In this document: in pieces, positions 5,799-11,906 of the stretch
Layout: each line of letters begins with the position of its first letter
How positions within the stretch are numbered: the stretch's first letter is position 1
Assembly: GCA_964399015.1 (NCBI GenBank)
Contig: CAYNOY010000016.1
Span: forward strand, 1-19,151
Length of the DNA stretch: 19,151 bases
Reading direction: 5' to 3'
DNA from: ARS1285 sp964399015
GTDB taxonomy: Archaea > Nanobdellota > Nanobdellia > Pacearchaeales > GW2011-AR1
The notes under the pieces: model-generated
Told to the model about the DNA's origin: nothing
Databases searched by the model: none
The model's input: the letters and a program-made list of their open reading frames with translations, nothing else
Made by a program: the position numbers and the translations under genes

Positions 5799-6515
5799 AT
5801 GGGATACGACAAAAGATTAGATGGAAGAGAAATGGATGAATTAAGACCAATAAAAGCAAAAGTAGGAGTAGTTCCAAATGCAGATGGAAGTGCACTATTT
5901 GGAACTGGAAAAACAATTGCTATCGCAGCAGTTTACGGACCTAAACCCCTACATCCAGCTCATATGAAGAAACCAGATAGAGGAATAATTAGAGTAGAGT
6001 ATAATATGTTGCCTTTTTCAGTTACTGAAAGAGCAAGACCAGGCCCATCAAGAAGATCAAAAGAAATCAGTATGGTTACAGAAAATGCATTAAATCATGT
6101 TGTAGATTTGAAAAGATTCCCAGGAACAGTTATAGATGTTCAAATAATGATTTTACAAGCTGATGCTGGAACAAGATGCGCAGGTATTAATGCTGCAGCA
6201 ATGGCCTTAGCACATGCAGGTATTGTAATGAAAGAAATGGTTGCAAGTGTTGCAATTGGAAAAATAGATGACAAAATTGTAACAGACATCACAAAACCTG
6301 AAGAAGATTACCACGAAGGAGAAGGTCCAACAGACATACCATTCACATTAACGTCAAACACCGAAGAAATAACGCACATGCAATTAGATGGAAAAATACA
6401 AACTAAAAGATTCAAGGAAGCAATTGACGCAGCAAAAGTCGCATGTAAAAAAATAAACGAATATCAAGTTAGAGCTCTTAAGGGCGAAGATATTGATGAA
6501 ACAAAGGAAAAATAA
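5799..6515 (+). CDS. rrp41: Exosome catalytic subunit Rrp41
   Basis: RNase PH-type catalytic subunit, which degrades RNA 3' to 5' using phosphate and can add tails from nucleoside diphosphates. Visible hallmarks: RLDGREMDELRPIKAKVGVV near the N-terminus, PKPLHPAHMKKPDRGIIRVE followed by YNMLPFSVTERARPGPSRR (phosphate/RNA-binding arginines), LQADAGTRCAGINAAAMAL, and the acidic patch ITKPEEDYHEGEGPTDIPF holding the metal-binding aspartates. The ATG at 5799 is one base after the rrp4 stop and matches the family start; an earlier ATG at 5787 overlaps rrp4 and is less likely. Length 238 residues is normal. It forms a heterohexameric ring with the product of the next gene. Confidence 0.96.
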   Translation: MGYDKRLDGREMDELRPIKAKVGVVPNADGSALFGTGKTIAIAAVYGPKPLHPAHMKKPDRGIIRVEYNMLPFSVTERARPGPSRRSKEISMVTENALNHVVDLKRFPGTVIDVQIMILQADAGTRCAGINAAAMALAHAGIVMKEMVASVAIGKIDDKIVTDITKPEEDYHEGEGPTDIPFTLTSNTEEITHMQLDGKIQTKRFKEAIDAAKVACKKINEYQVRALKGEDIDETKEK

Positions 6516-6516
6516 A

Positions 6517-7338
6517 ATGAAACTACCAACAATAAGCAAAAAGAAAATCCAAGAACTCTTAAAACAAGGGAAAAGATTAGATGGAAGAAAACCTTTCCAA
6601 TTCAGAGATATAGAAATAGAAACAGGAATTTCAAATAATGCAGAAGGTTCAGCAAGAGTAAAAATCGGAAAAACAGAAGTTATCGTAGGAGTAAAGATGA
6701 ACACTCAATCACCTTATCCAGATCACGAAGATGAAGGAACAATGTCAACATCAATGGAATTCAGTCCAATTTGTGGAGAAAGATATGAACTAGGACCTCC
6801 AAAGATTGACGCAATTGAAGTAGCAAGAGTTGTAGACCGGGGATTAAGAGAATCAGGTTTCATAGACTGGAAAAAACTTTGCATAAAAGAAGGAGAAAAA
6901 GTTTGGTCAATTAATGTAGATATTTACTGTATAAATGATGATGGAGGAGTTTTAGATGCATCAGGTTTAGCAGCACTAGTTGCACTAAAAACAGCAAAGT
7001 TCCCAGTATACGATGAAGAAACTGGAATGGTAAAATTCGGTGAATTCACAGACACACCATTACCTTTAGAAGAAAACGGATTATTATCAATAACGCTTCA
7101 CAAAATTGGAGACTCATTAGTTCTAGATCCTACCAGAGACGAAGAAGATGCAAGCGATGCAAGATTAACATTAGCATTAGCAAAATACAATGGTGAAACA
7201 ATAATCAGCGCATCTCAAAAAGGCGGAATGGCCGCAATGACTGCAGACGAATTCCTAAAATCTATAGACGAAGCTGAAAACGCTTACAACACTTTATTTT
7301 CTGAGATAGACAACAAGATTAAAGAAGCTGTTAAGTGA
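6517..7338 (+). CDS. rrp42: Exosome structural subunit Rrp42
   Basis: RNase PH-like partner of Rrp41, catalytically inactive in characterised archaea but required for the ring and RNA binding. It shows QGKRLDGRKPFQFRDIEIE, GSARVKIGKTEVIVGVK, the FSPICGERYELGPP region with VVDRGLRESGFIDWKKLCI, INDDGGVLDASGLAALVAL, and a C-terminal GGMAAMTADEF segment. The ATG at 6517 follows the rrp41 stop by one base (TAAAATG) and gives the family N-terminus with 273 residues, a typical length. It ends this operon: 67 nt later a new TATA box starts the phosphatase gene. Confidence 0.96.
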   Translation: MKLPTISKKKIQELLKQGKRLDGRKPFQFRDIEIETGISNNAEGSARVKIGKTEVIVGVKMNTQSPYPDHEDEGTMSTSMEFSPICGERYELGPPKIDAIEVARVVDRGLRESGFIDWKKLCIKEGEKVWSINVDIYCINDDGGVLDASGLAALVALKTAKFPVYDEETGMVKFGEFTDTPLPLEENGLLSITLHKIGDSLVLDPTRDEEDASDARLTLALAKYNGETIISASQKGGMAAMTADEFLKSIDEAENAYNTLFSEIDNKIKEAVK

Positions 7339-7376
7339 TTCTTGGATTTTTCGATAATTAATATTTTTTAACAAAA

Positions 7377-7384
7377 TTTTTATA
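7377..7384 (+). promoter_or_regulatory. TATA box of the phosphatase gene, with an AGGAG close to the ATG
   Basis: TTTTATAG is centred ~25 nt before the ATG at 7406, implying a leaderless mRNA. The sequence ctaggagagattatg places AGGAG at a Shine-Dalgarno distance, yet it would lie upstream of the predicted transcription start. Confidence 0.45.
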
Positions 7385-7405
7385 GTAACCATTCTAGGAG
7401 AGATT

Positions 7406-7807
7406 ATGAAAATACTTTTTATTTGTAGGGCAAATGTTGGGAGAAGTCAAATAGCTACAGCATTCTTTAATAAACTATCAAAAAAGCACGAATCAATCGG
7501 GGCAGGAACTCATGTAAATGAAAAAGAAGGAGATCCATTACATGAATTTGTTATTAAATGTATGAATGAAATGGATTACGATTTATCAAAAAATAAAAGA
7601 AAACAACTCACTCCTAAAATGGTTGAATGGGCAGATAAAATTATTGTTATGACTGAAGAAGATAATTTGCCTAGTTACATCAATATGTCTAAAGTTATTT
7701 TTTGGAAAATCGAAGACGCAAAGGATCGATCATTAGAGTTTCATAGAAAAATAAGGTATCAAATAAAAAGTCTAGTTGAAGAGCTTTTAGTGAGTATAAA
7801 TAATTAA
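7406..7807 (+). CDS. Low-molecular-weight phosphotyrosine phosphatase / arsenate reductase-like protein
   Basis: Small cytosolic phosphatase-fold protein, 133 aa. The N-terminal P-loop FICRANVGRS fits C-x5-R-S with Cys7 as the nucleophile and Arg13 binding the phosphoryl group. A helix (QIATAFFNKL) follows, then WADKIIVMTEED, a strand-helix common to this fold. The usual general-acid Asp-Pro loop is not obvious: the corresponding region reads WKIEDAKDRSLEF with no DP. Substrates in this family include phosphotyrosine on proteins, phosphosugars and arsenate; the sequence does not choose between them. It stands alone behind its own promoter and separates the exosome genes from the eL43-rpoP-pfdB group, so it was probably inserted there. 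Confidence 0.8.
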   Translation: MKILFICRANVGRSQIATAFFNKLSKKHESIGAGTHVNEKEGDPLHEFVIKCMNEMDYDLSKNKRKQLTPKMVEWADKIIVMTEEDNLPSYINMSKVIFWKIEDAKDRSLEFHRKIRYQIKSLVEELLVSINN

Positions 7808-7931
7808 TCACTATCAGTTATTACCCTGCAAAAATACAATTACATCAGAACAAACAATTCTCAAAAAACCTCCAACTAAAAACTACTCCCTCCACCTCCC
7901 CACCTCACTTCCCCCAACTCACACTCAAAAA

Positions 7932-8597
7932 CTATTTCTTAACTTCTTCTTTCTTCTCACCACTCGCCCCAGCACCCTCAGCCCCAGCACTCGCCTCACC
8001 AGCCTTCTTAGCTTCTTCATCAGCTTCTTTCTGCTTCTCAGCTATCTTACTATCTTGCTCACTCTTAACTTTTTCATAGAACTCTTTCAAACTAGTTCTC
8101 TTCTCATCACTAGTCTCACTGATCTTACCATCAATTTCTTTATCAAAATTACCTGCATCAACATCTTTAATCAATTCATTAGGTTCTTTATCCTCAACAA
8201 AAATTCCAATTGAAGCACAAGTTCCTAAAATCGACTTAACAGCTGACTTAAATTCTTTTTCCAACATTCCAGAATGTTTAACCTTCGCAACTTTAATTAT
8301 ATCTTCAATAGACGCATTACCCATCTTAATATTCTTATGTTCTGCAGAACCTTTTTCCAAACCAAGTTCTTTCTTTAATAATTCAGAAGTAGGCGGTGTT
8401 GAAGTTCTAACCTCAAAATCCTTAGTCTTTTCATCAATATCTAATTCAACAGGAACCTTCATTCCCTTAAATTCCTTAGTAGCTTCATTAACGTCAGAGA
8501 TAACTTTCCCCATATTAACTCCCATAGGACCTAATTGCTGAGCAACCGCTGGACCCGGTTTCATATTTCCGCCATCAATTAAAAGTTTGATTATCAT
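7932..8597 (-). CDS. rpl11: 50S ribosomal protein uL11 with C-terminal charged tail
   Basis: uL11 binds the GTPase-centre rRNA of the large subunit. It shows LLIDGGNMKPGPAVAQQLGP with MGVNMGKVI at the N-terminus, FEVRTSTPPTSELLKKELGL in the linker, and HSGMLEKEFKSAVKSILGTC with ASIGI in the RNA-binding C-domain. The conserved fold ends around residue 158; the last ~60 residues are a Lys/Glu/Ala/Gly-rich tail, not usual for uL11 (archaeal members are around 160 residues). It lies downstream of Spt5 on the same strand, the widespread archaeal order, but has its own TATA box (8621-8626). L1 and P0, which often follow uL11, are absent here. Confidence 0.95.
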   Translation of the reverse strand: MIIKLLIDGGNMKPGPAVAQQLGPMGVNMGKVISDVNEATKEFKGMKVPVELDIDEKTKDFEVRTSTPPTSELLKKELGLEKGSAEHKNIKMGNASIEDIIKVAKVKHSGMLEKEFKSAVKSILGTCASIGIFVEDKEPNELIKDVDAGNFDKEIDGKISETSDEKRTSLKEFYEKVKSEQDSKIAEKQKEADEEAKKAGEASAGAEGAGASGEKKEEVKK

Positions 8598-8620
8598 ATT
8601 ATTATCTTAAACTATCCCTA

Positions 8621-8626
8621 TTTAAA
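8621..8626 (-). promoter_or_regulatory. TATA box of uL11
   Basis: TTTAAA in the 41-nt gap between Spt5 and uL11, 26 nt before the ATG at 8597. Confidence 0.5.
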
Positions 8627-8638
8627 TTTATCTAGAAT

Positions 8639-9328
8639 CTAGTAATCATCAGGAAGCAACAATCCCCCAGATTCATATTCATCATTTACTTCAGGTTCAG
8701 CAGATTCACCCAATGGAGTTTGATCCTTCTCAGCGCCTTCCTTAATCTCAGCACTGCCCCCATCTTCGGAATCTTCTCTTTCACCTTCTTCTTTCTCTCT
8801 TCGAATAACTTTAACATTATCTAATTTAACAGTTACAGGAATCGAAACAACTGCAGCCAAAAGAGTAACAACAACTTCGCCCTTAGTCTTATCAATTCGA
8901 GTTACCTTAGCCTTTTCTTTCTTAAACGGCTCACCAATAATCTCAACAATGTCGCCCTTCTCAATATTAATTTCTTCCATTGCAGGTTCCATCATATTTT
9001 TTATCTCTTCATACTCTAAAGTCTTTCCAATAATTCCCTTAACATATGGTAAATTGTAAGCAGCCTCTTCAGCAGAATCTCTATCTGCAGCTTCCAAAAA
9101 TAAATAACCCTTCAAACCATGCGGCCGAGCCAAAGAATAAACTCTTAAATTTTTCTTATGAATCTTAGTAGAAATCAACTCCAAAGCTCTATCTTCCTTA
9201 TTAGTTGTAACCTTAATCACAAAAATCAAACTACCAGTATCCTTAGGTTTAGAATCCTTAGCGTCAGCACTATCTTTTTCATTTTTCTCAGTTTCTTGAT
9301 TTTCTTGAGTTTTTTGTTTTTCTTCCAT
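8639..9328 (-). CDS. spt5: Transcription elongation factor Spt5 (NusG family) with charged tails
   Basis: Spt5 binds the RNA polymerase clamp with Spt4 and increases processivity. The NGN domain spans residues ~33-115 (IFVIKVTTNKEDRALELI, then RVYSLARPHGLKGYLFLEA and YVKGIIG). The KOW domain follows at ~121-175 (IEKGDIVEIIGEPFKKEKAK, then VTRIDKTKGEVVV and VTVKLDNVKVI). Archaeal Spt5 is usually about 150 residues; this one has 229 because of a Lys/Glu/Asp tail of ~30 residues at the N-terminus and an acidic Gly/Ser tail of ~50 at the C-terminus ending in LLLPDDY. The promoter upstream contains a 16-bp palindrome between the TATA box and the ATG. No secE gene precedes it, although the two are often adjacent. 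Confidence 0.93.
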   Translation of the reverse strand: MEEKQKTQENQETEKNEKDSADAKDSKPKDTGSLIFVIKVTTNKEDRALELISTKIHKKNLRVYSLARPHGLKGYLFLEAADRDSAEEAAYNLPYVKGIIGKTLEYEEIKNMMEPAMEEINIEKGDIVEIIGEPFKKEKAKVTRIDKTKGEVVVTLLAAVVSIPVTVKLDNVKVIRREKEEGEREDSEDGGSAEIKEGAEKDQTPLGESAEPEVNDEYESGGLLLPDDY

Positions 9329-9342
9329 TCTTGCCCAACTAA

Positions 9343-9358
9343 CTAATAATATTATTAG
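9343..9358. promoter_or_regulatory. 16-bp perfect palindrome in the Spt5 promoter
   Basis: CTAATAATATTATTAG is exactly self-complementary. It lies 15-30 nt before the Spt5 ATG and coincides with the start site predicted from the TATA-like TTTTAAATAA at 9371-9380. A regulator bound there would block initiation. Confidence 0.4.
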
Positions 9359-9370
9359 AAGCAGTTAACA

Positions 9371-9380
9371 TTATTTAAAA
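9371..9380 (-). promoter_or_regulatory. Probable TATA box of Spt5
   Basis: On the minus strand TTTTAAATAA lies ~48 nt before the ATG at 9328. A second candidate, TATTTATAAA, lies at 9388-9397. Either gives a short leader, unlike most genes here. Confidence 0.4.
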
Positions 9381-9470
9381 TTTAGGGTTTATAAATATTG
9401 CGATAACTGCCCAAAATCCTCAAACCTTAATTAACCATCACAAATCCACCACAACAACCAACAAACCCAA

Positions 9471-9480
9471 TATTTATAAA
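9471..9480 (+). promoter_or_regulatory. TATA box of tRNA-Pro
   Basis: TATTTATAAA centred ~27 nt before the tRNA 5' end at 9504. Confidence 0.55.
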
Positions 9481-9503
9481 CACCCCAAATCTAATAAATC
9501 CAT

Positions 9504-9576
9504 GGGGCTATGGGGTAGCCTGGTATCCTTCGAGCTTTGGGAGTTCGCGACCCCAGTTCAAATCTGGGTAGCCCCA
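9504..9576 (+). tRNA. tRNA-Pro (anticodon UGG)
   Basis: Acceptor arms GGGGCTA and TAGCCCC pair perfectly. The D-arm region reads GGGGTAGCCTGGTATCCTT, typical of archaeal tRNA-Pro. The anticodon stem CGAGC/GTTCG (one G-U) encloses TTTGGGA with anticodon TGG at 9538-9540. The T-arm is CCCAG-TTCAAAT-CTGGG, the discriminator is A, and CCA is not encoded. There is no intron. It lies between the divergent Spt5 promoter and the eL43 operon. Confidence 0.95.
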
Positions 9577-9600
9577 TTCAACAAATTAAAAATACAAAGG

Positions 9601-9607
9601 TTTAAAA
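9601..9607 (+). promoter_or_regulatory. TATA box of the eL43 gene
   Basis: TTTAAAA centred 29 nt before the ATG at 9633 and 24 nt after the tRNA-Pro end. Confidence 0.5.
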
Positions 9608-9632
9608 CCAAAAGATTTAAGATAATAATACA

Positions 9633-9854
9633 ATGAGAACTAAAAAAGTAAAATCAGCAGGAAGATTCGGAGCACGTTATGGCCGAAAGGTCAGAATAAA
9701 AACTGCAGATGTAGAAGCTGTTCAAAAGAAAAAACAAGATTGCATATTCTGCAATGGTAAAGCTAAGAGATTATCAAAAGGAATCTGGCAATGCAACAAA
9801 TGCGAAAAGAAATTCGCAGGACACACCTACTTTTTACCAAAGAAAGAAGAATAG
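9633..9854 (+). CDS. rpl37ae: 50S ribosomal protein eL43 (L37Ae)
   Basis: Zinc-ribbon protein of the large ribosomal subunit, specific to archaea and eukaryotes. The 73-residue product starts with the family sequence TKKVKSAGRFGARYGRKVR. It then has two CxxC knuckles, CIFC and CNKC, about 18 residues apart, which bind the zinc, and GIWQCNKCEKKFAGHTYF at the end. Its length is normal. It is followed by rpoP and prefoldin beta, an order found next to the exosome genes in many archaea. Confidence 0.96.
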   Translation: MRTKKVKSAGRFGARYGRKVRIKTADVEAVQKKKQDCIFCNGKAKRLSKGIWQCNKCEKKFAGHTYFLPKKEE

Positions 9855-9859
9855 ATAAA

Positions 9860-9865
9860 TTTAAA
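9860..9865 (+). promoter_or_regulatory. TATA box of rpoP
   Basis: TTTAAA centred ~26 nt before the rpoP ATG at 9889, just after the eL43 stop. It suggests rpoP and prefoldin beta can start their own transcript. Confidence 0.45.
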
Positions 9866-9888
9866 TAATCAATTTCAAATAAAATAAC

Positions 9889-10026
9889 ATGGCAACATAC
9901 AAATGTTTCAAGTGCGGAAAGAAAACAACTAACAATGTTTTAGAGAAGAGATTTCTTTGTATTAGTTGCGGTTCTAAAATTTTCTACAAACCTAGAACAA
10001 AAATTCTGAAAATAAAGGCAATTTAA
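9889..10026 (+). CDS. rpoP: DNA-directed RNA polymerase subunit P (Rpb12 homologue)
   Basis: A 45-residue zinc-ribbon protein, the normal size for RpoP, which sits on the RNA polymerase assembly platform near RpoD/RpoN. It starts MATYKCFKCGKK (first CxxC) and has FLCISCGSKIFYK (second CxxC), ending with KPRTKILKIKAI, a pattern typical of the subunit. It follows eL43 by 34 nt with its own TATA box, and the prefoldin beta ATG comes one base after its TAA. The gene is short and easily missed by length-based gene calling. Confidence 0.93.
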   Translation: MATYKCFKCGKKTTNNVLEKRFLCISCGSKIFYKPRTKILKIKAI

Positions 10027-10027
10027 G

Positions 10028-10357
10028 ATGGACGTTGATAAAGAAACTCAAGAAAAGATTCAAGAACTACAAGGTTTAGAACAAAATTTACAAGGAATTC
10101 TAATGCAAAAACAAGCTTTCCAAATGGAATTAACTGAAACTGAAAACGCTCTTGGAGAAATTTCTAAGACTGAAGGAGACGTTTTCAAAATGGTAGGTCA
10201 AATCATGATCAAAAGTGACAAAACAAAAGTCGAAGAAGATTTAAAAAAGAAACAAGAACTATTAGCTTTAAGATTAAAATCAATCGATAGCCAAGAAACA
10301 GATCTAAGCAAAAGAGCTGAAGAACTAAGAGAAGAAGTAATGAAAAAGATAAAGTAA
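10028..10357 (+). CDS. pfdB: Prefoldin subunit beta
   Basis: Beta subunit of the hexameric prefoldin chaperone (two alpha, four beta), which captures unfolded proteins in the cytosol and passes them to the thermosome. The 109-residue product is nearly all helix: an N-terminal coiled coil (residues ~3-45, with KIQELQGLEQNLQGILMQKQ), a short beta-hairpin segment (DVFKMVGQIMIKSDKTKV, residues ~55-72), and a C-terminal coiled coil. Its start lies one base after the rpoP stop (TAAGATG), so translation is probably coupled. The length is about normal for archaeal beta subunits (110-120). Confidence 0.93.
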   Translation: MDVDKETQEKIQELQGLEQNLQGILMQKQAFQMELTETENALGEISKTEGDVFKMVGQIMIKSDKTKVEEDLKKKQELLALRLKSIDSQETDLSKRAEELREEVMKKIK

Positions 10358-10434
10358 TTCTAAAACAATTTTTTCAACTAAACATTTCATTCATAATCTA
10401 TCTTTTATAACTGCCTAATCAAACCACAGAAATC

Positions 10435-10442
10435 TTTATAAA
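10435..10442 (+). promoter_or_regulatory. TATA box of sepF
   Basis: TTTATAAA centred 26 nt before the ATG at 10465. Confidence 0.55.
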
Positions 10443-10464
10443 CTTCCTAGGGTAATTCTTATTT

Positions 10465-10863
10465 ATGGTATTTGATAGGATAAAAAGAGCATTCGGTAGC
10501 GAAGAGGCAAGCGACGAATATATTGAAATTGATTTGGGCAGAGAAACTAAAAAATCTAAAGTTATGGTACGGCCCTTTGTCCTAAAAAGCTTCGAAGACG
10601 TTACACCAATTCTAAATTCATTAAGGGAAGGTTATACTATAGCAGTTATAGACATAAATCAACTAAGAGCAAAAGACATAATCGAACTAAAGAGAGCAAT
10701 TTCTAAAATAAAGAAAACCGCAGATGCCCTAGAAGGTTCTATTGCAGGTTTCGGTGAAAACGTAATAATCGTAACACCCCAATTCGCAGACATCTACAAA
10801 GCACCTGCTCGAAACGAAATGGCAAGCGCAGATGATGTTGTAAGAAGCGATGACTCATTCTGA
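10465..10863 (+). CDS. sepF: SepF-like cell division protein (DUF552)
   Basis: SepF tethers FtsZ to the membrane in archaea that divide with FtsZ. The N-terminus MVFDRIKRAFG is a short amphipathic helix that could insert in the membrane. An acidic linker (~12-30) follows, then the SepF core (~32-115): VMVRPFVLKSFEDVTPILNS, LREGYTIAVIDINQLRAKDI, ELKRAISKIKKTADALEGSI and ENVIIVTPQFADI. The 132-residue length agrees with archaeal SepF. It is a single gene with its own TATA box; no ftsZ is in view. The toxin-antitoxin array starts 53 nt downstream. Confidence 0.9.
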   Translation: MVFDRIKRAFGSEEASDEYIEIDLGRETKKSKVMVRPFVLKSFEDVTPILNSLREGYTIAVIDINQLRAKDIIELKRAISKIKKTADALEGSIAGFGENVIIVTPQFADIYKAPARNEMASADDVVRSDDSF

Positions 10864-10873
10864 CCCGAATTTT

Positions 10874-10957
10874 ACGCCCATAATTTTAAATAATCTACAT
10901 TCTTCACTTAATCACCATGGAACAAGAAACATTACCTCAAAATAAATCCGAATTAAA
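10874..10957 (+). repeat. First copy of duplicated promoter plus antitoxin start
   Basis: From 10874 the sequence through the TATA box TTTTAAAT (10884-10891) is identical to the second copy at 11379 for 23 nt. The next 20 nt diverge. From the ATG (10917) the first 41 nt again match except for three third-position differences, all synonymous. The offset between copies is exactly 505 nt at both promoter and ATG. Confidence 0.75.
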
Positions 10958-11099
10958 AGAATTTATTGTCCAAACATTTAGTGAAATCGGAGAAGATAAC
11001 ATACAGACTATTTCAAATGATGAAGAATCTGAAATTCAAGGATTATATGGCGATTCTTTAGAAAAGCCACGTAATACTGAAGAGTACGAACCACTTTAA
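10917..11099 (+). CDS. Putative antitoxin of tandem module 1
   Basis: A 60-residue acidic protein directly before a RelE/ParE-type toxin, joined by a TAAAATG junction (stop, one base, start). Size, order and coupling fit a type II antitoxin. The first 13 residues (MEQETLPQNKSEL) are identical to those of the antitoxin of module 2, while the remaining ~47 share nothing visible with it. The C-terminal part is Glu/Asp-rich and likely extended (NTEEYEPL at the end), as in many antitoxins that wrap the toxin. No ribbon-helix-helix or helix-turn-helix DNA-binding domain is recognisable. A TATA box lies ~29 nt before the ATG. Confidence 0.7.
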   Translation: MEQETLPQNKSELKEFIVQTFSEIGEDNIQTISNDEESEIQGLYGDSLEKPRNTEEYEPL

Positions 11100-11100
11100 A

Positions 11101-11358
11101 ATGTATGAAGTTATAATAAATAAAAGCGTAAATCGATTTATAGATAACTTATCTAATTCTGAAATTATAAGAGAAAAATTAAAAAGATTAAAAGATTTTA
11201 GGACTAACAAAAGATTAGGTCTTGATATTGCACGTTTGAAGGGCAAACAAAAGAATAGATATAGAATAAGAATCGGAGAAGCAAGATTTATTTTTGAAGT
11301 TATTCCAAATAAAATATTTATTGATGCAGGAGATTATCGTGGAAGAATATACTCGTAA
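11101..11358 (+). CDS. RelE/ParE-family toxin of tandem module 1
   Basis: 85 residues with the RelE/ParE layout: an N-terminal strand (MYEVIINKSVNRFIDNL), two helices rich in Lys and Arg (residues ~15-45), and a beta-sheet with RYRIRIGEARFIFEVIP and the closing segment AGDYRGRIY. RelE-type toxins cleave mRNA in the ribosome; ParE-type toxins inhibit gyrase. The basic and aromatic residues on the last strands (Arg in YRIRIGEAR, Tyr and Arg near the end) suit ribosome-dependent RNase function, but this is not certain. Translation starts one base after the antitoxin stop. Confidence 0.82.
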   Translation: MYEVIINKSVNRFIDNLSNSEIIREKLKRLKDFRTNKRLGLDIARLKGKQKNRYRIRIGEARFIFEVIPNKIFIDAGDYRGRIYS

Positions 11359-11378
11359 GCTAAACAAGAATTCTCAAA

Positions 11379-11462
11379 ACGCCCATAATTTTAAATAATC
11401 TCTATAATTCATCTAATTACTATGGAACAAGAAACATTACCCCAAAATAAATCTGAGTTAAA
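11379..11462 (+). repeat. Second copy of duplicated promoter plus antitoxin start
   Basis: Matches the first copy (10874-10957): the same 23-nt promoter block including the TATA box at 11389-11396, and the same first 13 codons with only synonymous changes. Confidence 0.75.
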
Positions 11463-11631
11463 CGATTTAATGAATGAATTAAGAAAAATGAAAATAGATA
11501 TTAATATTATTAAAGGTAAGCTTGATGAGGGAGAATTAAGCGATTGGGCTAAACAAGAGTTGAGTGAGGCAAGAGAAAGAAAGAAAAAGTTATCTCATGA
11601 AGAAGTGAAACAAATGATTTTTACAAAATGA
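11422..11631 (+). CDS. Putative antitoxin of tandem module 2
   Basis: 69 residues, starting with the 13 residues shared with the first antitoxin, then a different, helix-rich remainder (LNDLMNELRKMKIDINIIKG, then DWAKQELSEARERKKKLSHE). The WAKQELSEARE part resembles RelB-type antitoxins, which often have a helix ending in charged residues. Its TGA overlaps the ATG of the downstream toxin by four bases (ATGA), a classic coupling. It follows toxin 1 by 63 nt and has a copied promoter. Confidence 0.75.
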   Translation: MEQETLPQNKSELNDLMNELRKMKIDINIIKGKLDEGELSDWAKQELSEARERKKKLSHEEVKQMIFTK

Positions 11632-11876
11632 TTTATTCCATTGAATGGGATTCAAAAGCATTCAAATTTTTAGAAAGATTACAAAAAGATATTGCTCAAA
11701 GAATTCTTAATAAATTAGAAGAAGTCAAAGAAGATCCATTTAGATATTTAGAACATTACGAAGGAGAGGGATATAAATTGAGAGTTGGAGATTATAGACT
11801 TTTAATAGACGTAGATTTTGAAAACAATATTTTAATTATACAAGTTTTTGATAAAAGGGGAAGAGTTTACAAATAA
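11628..11876 (+). CDS. RelE-family toxin of tandem module 2
   Basis: 82 residues with a clear RelE pattern: MIYSIEWDSKAFKFLERLQK, a helical hairpin, then PFRYLEHYEGEGYKLRVGDY with RLLIDVD and a final strand VFDKRGRVYK. The LRVGDYR signature is the most typical element of the family. The His commonly found before the last Arg (HR) is replaced by Asp-Lys-Arg. The likely action is ribosome-dependent mRNA cleavage. Little sequence is shared with toxin 1 beyond the family pattern, so the two modules are not a simple duplication of the toxin. Confidence 0.88.
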   Translation: MIYSIEWDSKAFKFLERLQKDIAQRILNKLEEVKEDPFRYLEHYEGEGYKLRVGDYRLLIDVDFENNILIIQVFDKRGRVYK

Positions 11877-11878
11877 TC

Positions 11879-11884
11879 TTAAAT
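11879..11884 (+). promoter_or_regulatory. TATA box of the Dph2-like gene
   Basis: TTAAAT centred ~25 nt before the ATG at 11907, overlapping nothing but the gap after toxin 2. It shows that the short Dph2 frame has its own start. Confidence 0.5.
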
Positions 11885-11906
11885 ACCTATATTATATAGT
11901 AATTCT

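Noticed and set aside
7395..7402. Shine-Dalgarno site for the phosphatase gene
   Set aside because: The TATA box predicts transcription starting at the ATG, so AGGAG would not be in the mRNA.
7808..7931. Small gene between the phosphatase and uL11
   Set aside because: The stretch is a convergent, pyrimidine-rich gap with no credible frame or clear hairpin.
11877..11906. Missing Dph2 domain 1 hidden by a frameshift upstream
   Set aside because: The upstream sequence is fully occupied by the RelE-type toxin gene. No Dph2 domain 1 residues are visible in any frame there.
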